NCBI GenBank assembly: GCA_037043455.1
Contig: JAWPHD010010259.1
Span: forward strand, 31,539 to 95,538
DNA from: Cyrtodaria siliqua
Taxonomy: Eukaryota > Mollusca > Bivalvia > Adapedonta > Hiatellidae
DNA: 64,000 nt
Direction: 5' to 3'
Positions 11,001 to 23,004 of this stretch are shown here, piece after piece; position 1 is the stretch's first letter; the number at the start of each line of letters is the position of its first letter. Made by a program: the position numbers and the translations under genes. The notes below the pieces were generated by a model, which saw only the letters and a program-made list of their open reading frames with translations, had not been told where the DNA came from and did not search any database.

Positions 11001-14000
11001 TGCTTTATTTTTACTACAATATTTTGGGCGAAAACTGGATTTTTATCAAAAAATCAATAAAAACTGGATTAATTTTATATATAAAAAAAAGTAGACTGCT
11101 GTATTTATGAAACATCTTTTGGTTTTGATATTAAATATAAAGAATCTTCTTACACTTTCCACCAGTTATCTTGTAGGATCTTTATTTCGAACACAATTTT
11201 GTGTCAAAATTTCCAACGATAACTAATATTGCTGAAAACTGAAGATCATTTTGCAAAAATTATAATATGGTATTTAATGAAGGATGATTTTATCAAAAAT
11301 TTGTTTCAAAGTATTTGGCTTACAATAACTTCTGTGGAAAAATCGCCGAAAACTGGATTCTTTCCGGAGGAAAAAACACATACTAAATAGAATTCAATAT
11401 ATATGTTATGCGCAAAATTAGAATATGGACAATTCGGAATTGCTCTGCGCAAAGTAAGAATTTTAAAATGCACGGCATTATCGGAATTCTCAAAATGAGC
11501 GGTTCAATTCCGGAATCGTCCGTGCGCAGAGTAGGAATTTGGACAAAGTAGGATTATGTTGATTCTAGTTGTTAATTATAATACTGACGGCAAATGCCTT
11601 CATTAATGCTGGAAGAACTTGTGGCTCAAACCTAAAATAAAAGCAATAACGTATGTTGAAAGAGCAAGTATACGCGTGATGCAACGTTTGTTTATCTCCT
11701 CATGTTCTATCAAATGTATATTAATATCCATCATTTATTAAGTATCATTCAAATATGCAAATGTCATTACTAGAAATGCCATAAACTTGTAATTTATTCT
11801 CAAATGGTCTGTGTAAATGATCGCTTTTAGAACATTTGGCAGATGGACAGGTGTTCTGGGCAATAGTACAATTTGACATTAAATATATTTATGTACCTTA
11901 TCGGTATTTTGCTTTAATAAATATGATTAAAACTTGCAAATGTAATTAGTAGTAGTAGTGGCATAACACCAAATGCATTTATTGAGCAACTGGTGTGTTT
12001 GTTATTTGACAGATGTTCAATATTTGACTTATTTTGCATTTACAAGTACATACGAAGGAATCAGGGTCCAATGTTTTTTTATAAAGAATCATAGGAAACT
12101 CTCTAAAGTATATTATATATGAAATGCCCAATTTGACCCGTTATTAGAAATATTATTTTCTGCGTTGCGTTTTTTTGTGTTTTTTTTTAGCCAGATTGCG
12201 TAGCAATTCCAGGCTGATAGTTTGGCGATTTCCGTCAGTCCTTCCTAATACCTGCCTGTCTGTCTGTATGTCCGTCCGTCCGTCCATATGTTCGTCTACA
12301 CGTTTTGGTTAAAGTTTTTGTTTTTCCTCATTTCTGAAAAACCAAGTGTCCGAAAGTCTTGAAACTGGACACACATGTTCGTTGTCATTACACACTGGGA
12401 TATGACAAGAACCATAATTCCATGTATTTCACTTGAATTATCCCGCTCCCCCGTTATACTTTTTACTTAGAATTTTCAGTTAAAATGGTGAATTTGCAAT
12501 CCGGCGTTTGCACCACTGTTGGCGCTTCACTTGTTTATATATTCTTAGCCATAATGTATCCTTATTTCAATAATACAAGTCCGCGCTTTACGAATTGTTT
12601 GAGGGCTTCACATTTTTTTCTCAATAATTTAGTTAATGTTAATCATTTACCAAACAGAGCAGTTTCGGAATCGTCTATATTCTCACATTGCGTATATCAA
12701 ATACACTAAACAAAATTCCTAATTACTCACTTTTGTATCTTAACTAATTTTCTTATTTTAAATAAATCTTAGAATAGTTGTGTGCTAAGTATGATGTTTT
12801 GAACAATAGTTTGTAAACTATTTGTTGTTTGTTTGAATTGTTACATATTTTGAGAGTTACCCTGCTTTTATATGAAAACATGAAATGTGATGATAAAACA
12901 CATAACAGGAATCGAAGCCCGCTTATTAGGATATAAACTTCTTAAAACAATGGTAGGAAATAATATTATAAAAAAACATTTGACCCATTTACTGTAGATG
13001 TTCCTCTATATTAAAATGAAACCTGATTAATCCTAAATCACCTCCTTTAGACTGAATATCATTTTTGAAATTCAAATAACTATAAATCAGCGTTAACATT
13101 AAATATTTCCAAAATGCCCTTTTGCAAACAAATATGTAGTGGTTAGGTTAGTAAAACACGATGTCAAAATCATTTTAGTTGGCATATTTAGAATTCGGAA
13201 CATCGGAAGCTGCACTAATTCGAAGTATTTAACAAAATCTAAAACAAAAATTTAAAGTTTGCTTCAATGACATTGGGACAAGTGCAGTTAGAACATGTGG
13301 TTGTAAAGTATTGCCTGGAGTGCGTGTGTTTGGGTGTGATAATGCATTTGATCGAAGTGGGATTGACTGTAATCAAAATGGAACCAGTATAACAATAATT
13401 ATTTCAGAAGTTAGTTAAGGAATGGACACTGACACTGACAACAGAAACTGTTGAAAAAACATTAGAAGAGTTCGCTTGTCAAATGTATGGTTCAAAGGTA
13501 TGTCAGACAACTGATGTAAATGAATATAGGGGCCAACTATGTTGTGCAATGGGAGGAGACATTGACATTGACATTGACACAGATACCACACTGTAAGACT
13601 TGTTTAAAGGAACATGGCAACTTTGACTTGCTTAAACACATAATTATGAACTATTAAAATAGTGCAGAAGAAATTGTTTTTGTACATTACTAACTGTTAA
13701 TTGTATTACACCAATAATATATTAAACCTATGGTAGAAGGATGAAGACAAACTGAAAATTCAATTTTTTATTTAATTATATGTAAGCATATAATTTGAAA
13801 TGATATTAGATTAATAATAAATCGAGATGCTTTTAATACCTGATAATACCTTCAAGATTGCCGTTTGTCACTTTAACAAATCATATTAACGATTGTCAAG
13901 CTACTGTCTGGATAATATGCTTGGACGCCACACAGGATATTAAATCTCTCACAAGTATGTTATGGGTGGAAACAAACTGAAGATGGCGAATTCGAAATAT

Positions 14001-15956
14001 ATCGGATGGATAGTCCTGCAGCTTATGATGCCGTTTCAGATTTTCGTTCTTGCATGCACACATGACAATGTAAGCTACCGAGTTGTGATTGCTTAGCAAA
14101 TGGCATGATGTGTACAGTCACGTGCAAACACATTACATGTCCGGATAGACAGCAAATGGGCGGACGGACGGCGGATTGGCGGACGGACGGACTACGAACG
14201 AAGAACTATCTTCGTGTATTAGCTTACCTCTAAGCCTTTCACTTATTTTAACGTATGACCTAAAGATGCTTCACGCATAAACAAAATAACAATGGTTTTC
14301 AAAAATGTACATTTAGTTTTTTAATTAAATATTCTGGAAAGGACCCTGACCTTTGACCTCGATTTACCCCTGTCACATACAACATCAGGGCAGAACACGG
14401 GTACCACGACAACTATTACCATTTCGAGCTTCTCGCAAAATGTTAAAGTCGACTCACATTTCATTGAGTGGCTATTCGACGTACTCCCGGACAGACGGCT
14501 GATGGCGGATGCACGGTGGATGGGCGGACGGACGGACGGACGAAGACCTATCACCGTATATCAGCTCACCTCTGAGCCTTTTACTTATGTTAGCTTATGT
14601 CCGAAATATCCTTTGTGCATTAACAAAATAATAATGGCTTTCAAAAGTGTACATTCAAGTTTTGCAATAAATATTCTTAAAAAGGGTCATGACCTTTGAC
14701 CTCAATTTACCCTGTCACATACAAAATCAGGGCAGAACACGGGTATCACGAAGAAAGTAATATATTACCCTTTCGAGTGATACCTGTCTCTATGCTCCTC
14801 ACAAAATGTTGAACTCGATTCAAAATTAATTGAGTAGCTACTAGACGTTCTTCCGCTGAGACGGCGGATGGGCGGACTGAAGACTGATGGGAGGACGGAC
14901 GGACGAACGAACGGACGAAGGCTTATCACCGTATATCAGCTCACCTGTAATCATTTTACTTATGTTTGCTTATGACCGAAATATGCTTCGTGCATAAACA
15001 AAATAATAATGGTTTCAAAAATTAAATATTCTGAAAAAGGTTCATGAACTTTGACCTGAGTTTACCCCTGTCACATACAATATCAGAGCTGAACACGGGT
15101 ACCACGACAAAGGCAAGATATAACTCTTTCGATTGATGCCTGACTCTATCATCCTCGCAAAATATTGAACTCGACTCAAAAATCATGGAATTGCCTCTAG
15201 ACTAGATTATAATAATATTTTAAGAGAATCTCTGCATTCACATGAAATCTTCCTGTCTCAACTATTATAAAAGGCAGATGTCATCAAAGCATTAAATAAA
15301 CCCTCTCGGTATCTGGATGGTATATTAAATATTGACAACCCTTTCGTTTCTTCTATGGTAAATAATAAATACCCTAAAGGTCTTCGGCTATACACTATTC
15401 TTGAATGATTGAACAAATGATTGTTATGTAGAAAAACTAACGAGATATCGCGATTTTTAGACAAAAATTGTATTATCGTAAATCTGATATTTTTGTAGAA
15501 TATACAATTAATTTAAGAACTCTTCTGCGACAAGGTCTATCACAACCAGACTTCTGTGGTGAGGTGATTTACAAACTGTGTAAGATCCTCAGTCATGAAC
15601 ACTGTCATACAACCTTTATTAAACTTGTTAACTGTCCTTTTTTTACCTTCGAATCTATTTCATTGTTTCTTAGCGTTTGCGGAGAATACGGTCCGACATA
15701 CTGGCCCTAGACTGGCTAAGTCCTTGTGCTTGTAAATATTTATACTATTTGAGACAACTCAAGCTATCATCAAATAAAATAGACTGCATTAAGGTCCCTT
15801 TGAATTACTAGCTTCAAACATCATGAACATAAGTGGTTGAGAGCTATTTAAATGTTTGTATTTTAAGATTTTATTTGTTGCAGCATTGACGCATGTACGA
15901 AGAGAAAACACTCACCAGAACGGATGGAATACGAAGTAATAGAAGAAGTAAGCTGA
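6933..15956 (+). CDS. SLC46-family MFS transporter, copy A (four exons; exon 2 splice donor lost)
   Basis: Exons are 6933-8016, 8922-9005, 10231-10387 and 15884-15956 (465 codons if exon 2 is used at its homologous length). The ATG at 6933 (MEDLTEKQ) is chosen because B and C start at the same place; the reading frame extends upstream without another ATG. Family marks in exon 1 are a first extracellular loop with sequons NAT, NVT and NLT and a cysteine in 'ECRTS'; the MFS loop 2-3 signature 'DVYGRR'; and 'GMPFCW...IGY', where the cysteine matches the partner of the PCFT disulfide. About twelve hydrophobic segments are present. By family this is a proton-linked organic-anion symporter; the substrate is unknown. 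After exon 2 the sequence reads CAAG-TGGAAC where B and C have CAAG-GTAATA, so the donor is broken. Using the GT one base earlier shifts frame and stops within seven codons of exon 3. Skipping exon 2 (84 bp, phase 1-1) would keep frame and remove about one TM helix. Confidence 0.85.
8280..8890. repeat. Intron 1 minisatellite of copy A, ~88-bp units, about 7 copies
   Basis: Units follow the pattern 'cggaataaagacgtatatgt', 'aaccgttcccggactatac', 'acgtgtatgtaacagttcac', 'gtaatatatatggacgtata'. The same array sits in intron 1 of copies B and C with different copy numbers. It lies between exon 1 and exon 2 and has no coding capacity. Confidence 0.9.
8922..9005 (+). CDS. Copy A exon 2 (84 bp, damaged donor)
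   Basis: The acceptor is TATTTCAG|TCGC. It encodes about 28 residues including 'FLTIPLIRCLMS', where B and C have 'LIRGLMS'; the arginine corresponds to a conserved position in SLC46 proteins. The following bases are TGGAAC rather than GTAATA, so no canonical donor exists at the homologous position. Confidence 0.75.
9409..9645. mobile_element. MITE with 12-bp TIRs CATTACGTGGTC
   Basis: CATTACGTGGTC at the left end is exactly complementary to GACCACGTAATG at the right end. A second copy of the element is at about 42281-42559 with the same ends and shared interior ('cggggttgg', 'tggggtatga', 'cctgctaatataagctttcc'). Homologous introns of B and C lack it. No clear target duplication was found, and it has no transposase. 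Confidence 0.75.
9817..9979. mobile_element. Foldback/hairpin MITE, 163 bp
   Basis: TAAAATATTTCCA pairs with TGGAAATATTTTA at the ends. The complementarity continues inward (ACAATATAA blocks, ACCTG/CAGGT, GGGACTT/AAGTCC, CGGCC/GGCCG). It lies in intron 2 of copy A within about 780 bp (9203-9985) that introns 2 of B and C lack. Confidence 0.65.
10231..10387 (+). CDS. Copy A exon 3
   Basis: The acceptor is ATTTTCAG|GTTC and the donor CTAAG|GTATGA (157 bp). It encodes the last two TM helices, beginning GSLFAGIATVEI, the block that in SLC46 relatives follows the 'QG' junction. It differs from copy B at only two synonymous bases. Confidence 0.9.
10553..15203. mobile_element. 4.65-kb non-autonomous TIR transposon inserted in intron 3 of copy A
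   Basis: AGTCTAGAGGC (10553-10563) is exactly complementary to GCCTCTAGACT (15193-15203). AGATT directly flanks both ends (10548-10552 and 15204-15208). Copies B (about 37790) and C (about 53475) have the uninterrupted empty site 'ggtagattataat'. The interior has no transposase frame. It contains AT-rich sequence with many 'aaaactgga' motifs (10850-11370), a nested fragment starting near 12190 with CTGT and CCGT microsatellites, and a tandem array at its right end. Confidence 0.8.
14160..15190. repeat. Tandem repeat of ~360 bp, about three units
   Basis: Units begin with GGACGGACGG tracts near 14164, 14524 and 14890. They share 'gtatatcagctcacct', 'cttatgaccgaaatatgctt', 'cctttgacctc' and 'tgtcacatacaa'. 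The array forms the right end of the 4.65-kb element. Short frames inside it are repeat artefacts. Confidence 0.8.
15205..15790 (+). pseudogene. Decayed protein-coding fragment shared by intron 3 of all copies
   Basis: Homologous stretches are at about 37795-38415 (B) and 53470-54275 (C). The most coherent frame here (about 15505-15710) reads 'LRTLLRQGLSQPDF...CGEVIYKLCKIL'. This style resembles the C-terminal part of retroelement-associated proteins, but I cannot prove a family. Stops and indels in each copy show it is not a working gene. It predates the duplication. Confidence 0.35.
15884..15956 (+). CDS. Copy A exon 4 (last coding exon)
   Basis: The acceptor is TTGTTGCAG|CATT. It completes the codon split after exon 3 and encodes a short hydrophilic cytosolic tail starting SIDACTKRKHSPERM and ending at the TGA at 15954-15956. 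A candidate AATAAA lies at 16383-16388, with a matching one at 39737-39742 downstream of copy B. Confidence 0.85.
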
Positions 15957-16887
15957 TATAATCATAAACGAGTCAAAGAGGAAGAAACAGACAACCTAAG
16001 CAGTCGTATAAATGGCAACGGCAATACAATATACTGGTCACATGCACACATTACTGTTATTTTGATAATCAGGTCATGGGTTATCTGTTTTGGTCGTATA
16101 CATATCCTCGAACGATTACAGAAGACCGAGTTTCATATACATGTAGTTTGAAAACAGTTTCATATCAACCATTCAATGAGGATAAAGAGATCTTATGAAT
16201 ATAGAACAATATACTATATAACACAGCGTTTACCAGTTAGCAACAGTTTGCGTATGGACTGAAAAGAAGCTGAAACACCATGTCAGTAATGTGCGTTATA
16301 TTTTACTGAATGTATGTTTTGGATAATATACATATCACCAAATAGTCCACATTCCGCATATCTATGTGTGTGTTATTTTTATAATAAAACGTTCACAAAA
16401 CAGTCCAAGAAATGTCTTATATGCAAATATTGACCACACTGCGAATGTCATTACTGTGTCTGGCCCAGAGGCCGTGTCTTACACACATGGAAATGGATTC
16501 TATTGGTGAAAGATAATTAATAATCGCAAATAATAACTAACTCCAAACACAAAACTAAATAAGAGTGACTTTTAGTCCTGACATAAATAAATGTTGATTC
16601 ATATATGTGTTTTCCTTACTTCCGTACAATGTCATAATGTCGTTAACTAACGATATGCCCGAAAAGGTACACCTATAACCCTGACACTTTTCAACAAATA
16701 ATTTCTATGTTAAGAAAACAAACCTTGTTCATTTTGGGGTCGGTAGGTCTGTAAGCATTAAACCTACAATCTTGAAATATTACAAAAATATCACAGTAAT
16801 CTGTCCACGAAGAACGTTTTTCGGTTTTCATGTTGCTTATATTAATTCATGTTGTAGGTTATGTACAGCTGCGTTCCTACTATTATG

Positions 16888-17382
16888 TACGGTGTACTGT
16901 TAGGGCCATGTTACCATCGCATCTTACCATCGACCGTCGACCTAGGTCGATGGTCGATGGTAAGATGAGATGGTCGATGGTAAGATGCGATGGTAAGATG
17001 CGATGGTAAGATGCGATGGTCGATGGTAAGATGCGATGGTCGATGGTAAGATGCGATGGACCATCGACCATCGCACCTTACCATCGACCATCGCATCTTA
17101 CCATCGACCATCGCATCTTACCATCACATCTTACCATCGACCATCGACCTAGACATTTTTCTACGGTAATCGTGAGATCTTGATCAGCATGAGAATTGAT
17201 AAGTCGATGGTCGATGGTCGATGGTAAGATGCGATGGTCGATGGTAAGTTGCGATGGTAAGATGCGATGGTCGATGGTAAGATGCGATGGTCGATGGTAA
17301 GATGCGATGGTAAGATGCGATGGTAAGATGCGATGGTCGATGGTAAGATGCGATGATAAAATGGCCCTAACAGTACACCGTA
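16888..17382. mobile_element. 495-bp foldback element with 22-bp perfect TIRs and a microsatellite core
   Basis: The arm at 16888-16909 (starting TACGGTGTACTGTTAGGG) is exactly complementary to 17361-17382. ATTATG flanks both sides (16882-16887 and 17383-17388), consistent with a 6-bp target duplication, although a TA target plus flank is not excluded. The interior is built from CGATGGTAAGATG-type units in both orientations, so much of it folds on itself. The homologous locus in unit 2 (about 40195) lacks it. Confidence 0.8.
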
Positions 17383-18721
17383 ATTATGGTATCCGTTTGA
17401 CCTAGTCCCTTCAATTAATAATGCCTTATGAATGTTATATAATTAAATAATTAGATGATATTTTAACACAATATAGAACATTATTTTATAGATCAGAAAT
17501 GTAACAATGTTACCTTCAATTTCTCTGCTACATTTCCTCTATCTGGCAACGTTGCCATTAAACTGTTATGTCATCAGAATAAATTGCTATTTTGATAACT
17601 ATATTATACAGACTTTGACATGGTGCAAAACATCCATGACAGTTCTAGCTTTGTTTCTCACAGTCTTGTGCCACCAACAGACATTGTGTATGTGGATATA
17701 TAGTATGTGTTAGTAGTTGACGTATTTAGGTATATGCAGTGTATTTTGAGCCAAATGCTTTTTTTCTGAAAAACCATGGGAACTTAATACTTACTTAACC
17801 TTAAATCATTTTGTTTGTATTTCAGTGTTCCTCTTCTAGGTCTCTTCATAATTATATCCACTGAATTATAATACATTTAACATTAGTGCGTGAATGTGTC
17901 AGAATGCCCATTTTCCTCCTAAAATGTATAATATTTTACTGAAACTCCATCTTTCTCAATTGTAACACTTTGTTCGAAACAACGTATGATACAGGAATGA
18001 CATTTGTTTCTAATGTATTGCGCCTGTTTTGTTTGACTAGTACGTTATCCTCGTTTTAATATTTGTTTCTTTCGCATTTCTTTTTTTATCCGTTTACATT
18101 TTGCCTTTCTCTTTTCGTTCCGTCACGGTCTCTTTTTAAACTGTCCCATTTACTTGGGATGACAATATGGTAAGCGTGGTATTTGGTGCACCCTAGAACC
18201 TGGTTTAAAATCCACAGTTGTTGCCACTGACCGTGTCAAGAGGCAAATTATTATTTGTTTTGGATACTCGTATTTGAGTGACTGTGTTGCGTGAATGCTA
18301 CATTTCCTGTTCGTTCGTCCTTTATACCTGCTTTCATGCATTTGATATGAGCTGTAGTTTGCAAAACGGAAATAATGTCAAATAACCTCACAAGCATGAT
18401 CGCTCCATTATTTATCAGTAATTGAGTGATTGTAGAACTTAATTCTTAAAATAGTGAAGCATTTCGATAACGATTACATTTATTGTTTTGCAAGCTACGT
18501 ATTCATAAAATATAAAATATAACGAAACACACGTGTTTCGACATATTAATGTTTTTCTTGTTTTGTACAGCATATAGAGAGTATTTAACTACTTAATTTT
18601 GCTTCACGAGCTGGTTGGTGTGTGGTTTCTTTCACGAACGATGGTGGTTAAAAACGACAACGAGACGAGTGGATGATTTTCGTATAATCAAACCCGCAGT
18701 CAAAACTTCAATTTATTACAT

Positions 18722-18870
18722 GAGAGAGAGAGAGGTGATGCAGTTTATATAACCTGTCATAAACAGACTCAATAAAACAAATCCTGCTACTTTTCCGTCT
18801 TTCTTGTGTTCATTACTTCCTAGGGGCCTCTTTTCAGTATTTATTGACATTCACACCAGCGTTATGATAC
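18722..18870 (-). repeat. Reverse-oriented degraded copy of the 276-bp structured repeat
   Basis: 'ctgtcataaacagactcaat', 'tgtgttcattacttcctagg' and 'cagtatttattgacattcac' are the reverse complement of the array unit. The equivalent position in unit 2 (42975-43165) holds a matching reverse copy that also includes the 'ctttaaagtagaacaccgct' segment. Confidence 0.7.
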
Positions 18871-19406
18871 GTGTACATAATTTCATCTTTTAAATAAACA
18901 AAAGTACAATGAAGTACAATATATATAGAACAGAGATAGCGCATGTAAACAATATTTGAACATTCGACACATGTTGTTTACATATGGCATACAACTTTAT
19001 TGTAGAGTGTGTGCATATTGTTCTACATTCGCTTGCATTTATTCAAACAAGTTGGATCTTCGTAAATTATAACAGCGTGTCCTTTTAACGTTAGAGCAAA
19101 TTCAAGACTTGTATTTAAATGTTTATAAATTATATGACTTTACGCTTTAAAACGTTTAAGTATTTAATTTTGCGAGTTGACACATTCTAAACGTTTGTTT
19201 TGTACACGTTTAATGTAGCTGATAGATTTATTTATTTATATATTTATTCCAAGTGAAATGCTACGCTGAATATGATATGCACTTCTCCATTCACTAAATA
19301 CCTCATTTTTTGCTTTAGAATAAAATAAATTAGATTATTTAAGTCTGACCTCATAGTATTTCGGTTTCCTTTTATTTGAAATAAAATACAAATATATTCA
19401 AGATAT

Positions 19407-19600
19407 CCCACTGGGAGCTCGACTGGTAAGTGAGGAAGTGTCTTACGGATGGCGGGAGGTGTACAGTACTGGTTCTACCCAGGAGAAGTGGGTGGTCTGC
19501 CTCCACCACAAAAAATGGACCGTCTTATATGACCTTACTTGTGTTGAAAATGACGTAAAACACCATACAAACAAACAAACAAACAAACAAACAAACATTA
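19407..19600 (+). mobile_element. tRNA-derived SINE, 5'-truncated (unit 1 copy)
   Basis: It matches 43838-44015 ('cactgggagctcgact', 'acggatggcgggaggtgtac', 'aaaaaatggaccgtc', AAAC tail) and is followed by the same right-hand target duplication variant TTACCAATG. The tRNA head is missing here, probably by deletion after duplication. Confidence 0.8.
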
Positions 19601-19921
19601 CCAATGTCTTAAAAATGAAGTAGGTTTCCTATATTACAATGGACGTATAATCACATATAAAAACCTAAATATACCTTTCAACGATAATGAAATAAGAGAA
19701 AGTATCATTCGACTTACTCTTAACGAAAAAACAACTTTGAGATATACATAAAAACTCCTTTAAGATATACATACATGTATTTCCCTTCTATACCAATATA
19801 GTCAAAGGCCTTGCTATTGTGTAGAATATACAGTTCTCCTTTTCGGATTAAATACAAGGTTAAACCTCTAGAAATTAAACCAAATAGTATATGCTTCAAG
19901 GAAATTAACATGTAAATTATA

Positions 19922-20290
19922 AATAAATACTGAAAAGTGGATCCCTTGGAAGCAACAAACACAAACAAGAGATAAAAATAGTAGACTCGGTTTTATTGAG
20001 TCTGTTCATGAGAGGTAATGTTCAGAGCAACACCTCTCAAGCCTCTTAAACACCGGCTTAAGCGATATACTACTTTAAAGCCACAAATATTGGGCTTGAT
20101 GATCCCAAAGGACCAGTAACTAATAACACTACTGATCTGTAGTCGGGGCGACATTTTACGGCCGCCACACAACACTAAACAAACGCTAGTGTGAATGTCA
20201 ATACATACTGAAAAGTGGATCCCTTGGAAGCAACAAACACAAACAAGAGATAAAAGAAACAGACTCGGTGTTATTGAGTCTGTTCATGAG
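19922..20290 (+). repeat. 276-bp structured tandem repeat, one unit plus partial (unit 1, left part)
   Basis: A full unit spans 19922-20199 and a second starts at 20200 and is cut at about 20290. Each contains the two-hairpin segment (AGACTC...GAGTCT then TGAGAGGT...ACCTCTCA). The array resumes at about 25730, so 20292-25730 looks inserted inside it. Confidence 0.85.
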
Positions 20291-20304
20291 GAGTGTCACT
20301 TTTG

Positions 20305-20530
20305 GTCGAGTAGCGAGTTGCGAGTTACAAAAAGCGAGTTGCGAGTTACAAACCAAAAAAATGTGTGTTGCGATTTACAAGCTGAAAATAACTTGCATAA
20401 CTTGCGGGTTGCGAGTTACAAGAAGAAAATGCGAGCTGCGAGTTGCAAGAAAAAATGCGAGTTGCTAGTTACAAGAAAAAAATACGAGTTGCGAGTTACA
20501 AACCCAAAAAGCGAGTTGCGAGTTACAAAA
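20305..20530. repeat. Minisatellite of GCGAGTTGCGAGTTACAA units
   Basis: Around eight degenerate units separated by short A-rich spacers. Open frames across it translate to repeated 'ELRVTK'-like peptides and are artefacts of the repeat. Confidence 0.85.
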
Positions 20531-20887
20531 AAATAAAATAATAAAAATAAATAAAATCAATCCTATTATTTTTTATAAAGTTTGAACTGGAAAACACGAG
20601 GACTCAGTGAGTTTTGCTGAAACTATTTCATTAACAATATCAATTATTTTAATGGGTCTAGTATGGTGCATATTTACATGTAATATGCTATTGAAACACA
20701 GTATTATGGTTGAACTTTACTTGACATCCATTTTCTTTCCAGATCACAGTCCCAGTCGCTTTAAACCCCCAAAATCCAAATGACATTTATTTTAATGCAT
20801 GCTAGTGTTGCAGATTAATGGGCAATTATCTCAGCATGTGGTCATTGTTGACAATGCACTTCTGGGTTATGTTAAATAGAACCAAGA

Positions 20888-22832
20888 ACAAGAGGCCCAA
20901 GAGGGCCTGTGGACGCTCTACTGGCTAAAACAGCTCTTATAGATTTAGATAGATATAGCTAGATATAGCTCTCTTCTCCTATAGATTTAACAAAGAAAAA
21001 TACAATATAGCATTTTTCAACAAATCAAGGGCCATAACTCTGTTATTACTAACAAGATCTAGCTAGTTTTCGAAATTGTCCAAGATTTCATTGATATACC
21101 GCGCTTTGCACAACTAGACATCATACTGAAGCTTCCTGCTAAATTTCGTAGAAATCCAACAAGCCGTTTAAGGAGTAGCGCCGACAAGAAATTTAAAATA
21201 AAAATGTCAAAAATCAGTGAAATGGAACAAAAGCATGATATGCACAACTAGACATCTTACCGATGCTTCCTGCCAAGTTTTGTCGAAATTCAACAAGGCA
21301 TTTACGATGAGTAGCGCCGACAAGAGATTTTAAAGTAAGTGTCAAGTAATTAAAAAGGTAATGAAAAAATTTAAAAAAAAAAGGAAAAATTCAAATCAAT
21401 CGAAAAAAAAAATAAAAAAAATAAAAAAAAAAATTTAAAAACAATTGAAACAATTAAAAAAAAAAAAAAAAATCAAATTAAAAGTCACAATTTGAACAAA
21501 CTTGGTAAAGGACCATAAGCTTATAGCAAATGCAAAATATTAAACCTCTGGCTCTTGCAGTTCCAGAGAAGAAGACTTTTTTCAGTTTTTCCCTATACAA
21601 GAATTTATGTAAAACATGTGACCCTTGGGGTGGGGTCAAATGTCACCCGAGGGTCACAATTTGAACAAACTTGGTAAAGGACCATAAGCTTATAGCAAAT
21701 GCAAAATATTAAACCTCTGGCTCTTGTAGATTTTAAAAAAAAAATCCTATATAAGTCTATGTAAAACTGTGACCCTCAGGGCGGGGACAAATTTGACCCC
21801 AGGGTCACCATTTGAACAAACTTAGTAGAGGACCATAAGCTGATGCTACATGCAATACATGAGAGCTCTGTGACATGTGGTTCCAGAGAAGAAGGTGTTT
21901 TTCAGTTTTTCCCTATACAAGCCTATGTAAAACTGTGACCCCCGGGGTGGGGCCAAATGTTACCCCTGGGTCACCATTTGAAAAAACTTGGTAGAAGACC
22001 ACAAGCTTATAGCAAATACAAAATATTAAACCTCTGGCTCTTACAGTTTCAGAGAAGAAGATTTTTTAAGTTTTTCCTATACTTGTCTATTTAAAACATG
22101 TGACCCTTGGGGCGGGGCCAAATGTGACCCGAGGGTCACCATTTTAACAAACTTGGTCAAGGACCATAGGCTTATAGCAAATGCAAAATATTAAACCTCT
22201 GGCTTTTGTAGTTTCTGAGAAGAAGATTTTTAAAAAAAAAATCCTATATAAGTCAATGTAAAACTGTGACCCTCAGGGCGGGGCCAAATTTGACCCCAGG
22301 GTCACCATTTGAACAAACTTAGTAGAGGACCATCAGCTGATGCTACATGTAATACATGAGAGCTCTGTGCCTTGTGGTTTCAGAGAAGAAGATTTTTTAA
22401 AGGTTTTTCCTATATGTCTATATGAAAAACATGCAAAACCTCAATATACAAAATTTGGACCCCCGGGGCTAGGCCATTTTTGACCCCGGGGACTTTATTT
22501 GAACAAACTTGATAGTCTAGGCGTTGGCGATCATTTTAAAAGAAGAACTGTTGAAATCTTTCCAGCGGTTCTGGAGAAGAAGATTGTTTAAGGTTTCAAT
22601 TATATATGGTAATAGCAGCCATCTTGGATATAGCGCCGACCTAATTTAACAAATCAAAAAAGCATTTATCTAAGGATCATCCATGTGAAGTTTGGTCAAA
22701 ATTAGCCAAGCGGTTTCTGAGGAGAAGTCGTTTGAAGAAAAGTTAACGGACGACGGACGACGGACGGACGACGGAAGACGGACAACACACCATCCCATAT
22801 GCTCTGCTGGCCCTTGGCCAGTAGAGCTAAAA
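20888..22832. mobile_element. ~1.95-kb repeat element with internal tandem units and imperfect inverted ends
   Basis: The left end 'gaggcccaagagggcctgtg' and right end 'ctggcccttggccagtagag' are imperfect inverted relatives. Near the right end is a (GGACGAC)n tract. The interior has about six ~150-240-bp units with 'gggtcaccatttgaacaaac', 'ggaccataagcttatagcaa' and 'gcaaaatattaaacctctgg'. There is no transposase frame. Confidence 0.7.
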
Positions 22833-23004
22833 ACTGAATAAGACAGAAATAATTAACACAAGCTAATGTATCTAAAATCAATTATGTGTTAGCAGATACC
22901 TATAAAGTATATTATGCTAGTTTATGCAGAAAATAAATATAAATGAAATAAAGATTTTCCCTCAATATAAGCCTGTTAGTATAAAACCAAATAGTATTTT
23001 TTTT

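Larger units (their letters stand above)
15957..19400. repeat. Segmental duplication block downstream of copy A (pairs with 39303-43690)
   Basis: The two blocks are collinear, with shared runs such as 'gacaacctaagcagtc', 'cgttaactaacgatatgccc', 'catccatgacagttctagct' and 'cttcacgagctggttggtgt'. No gene is supported in either. The A block has the foldback element at 16888-17382; the B block has about 1.5 kb extra between about 41590 and 43050. Confidence 0.85.

Noticed and set aside
16883..17111. Overlapping minus-strand frames at the foldback element
   Set aside because: They are translations of the CGATGGTAAGATG array.
20195..20536. 113-codon open frame with 'ELRVT' repeats
   Set aside because: It is the translation of a minisatellite and is open in more than one frame for that reason.
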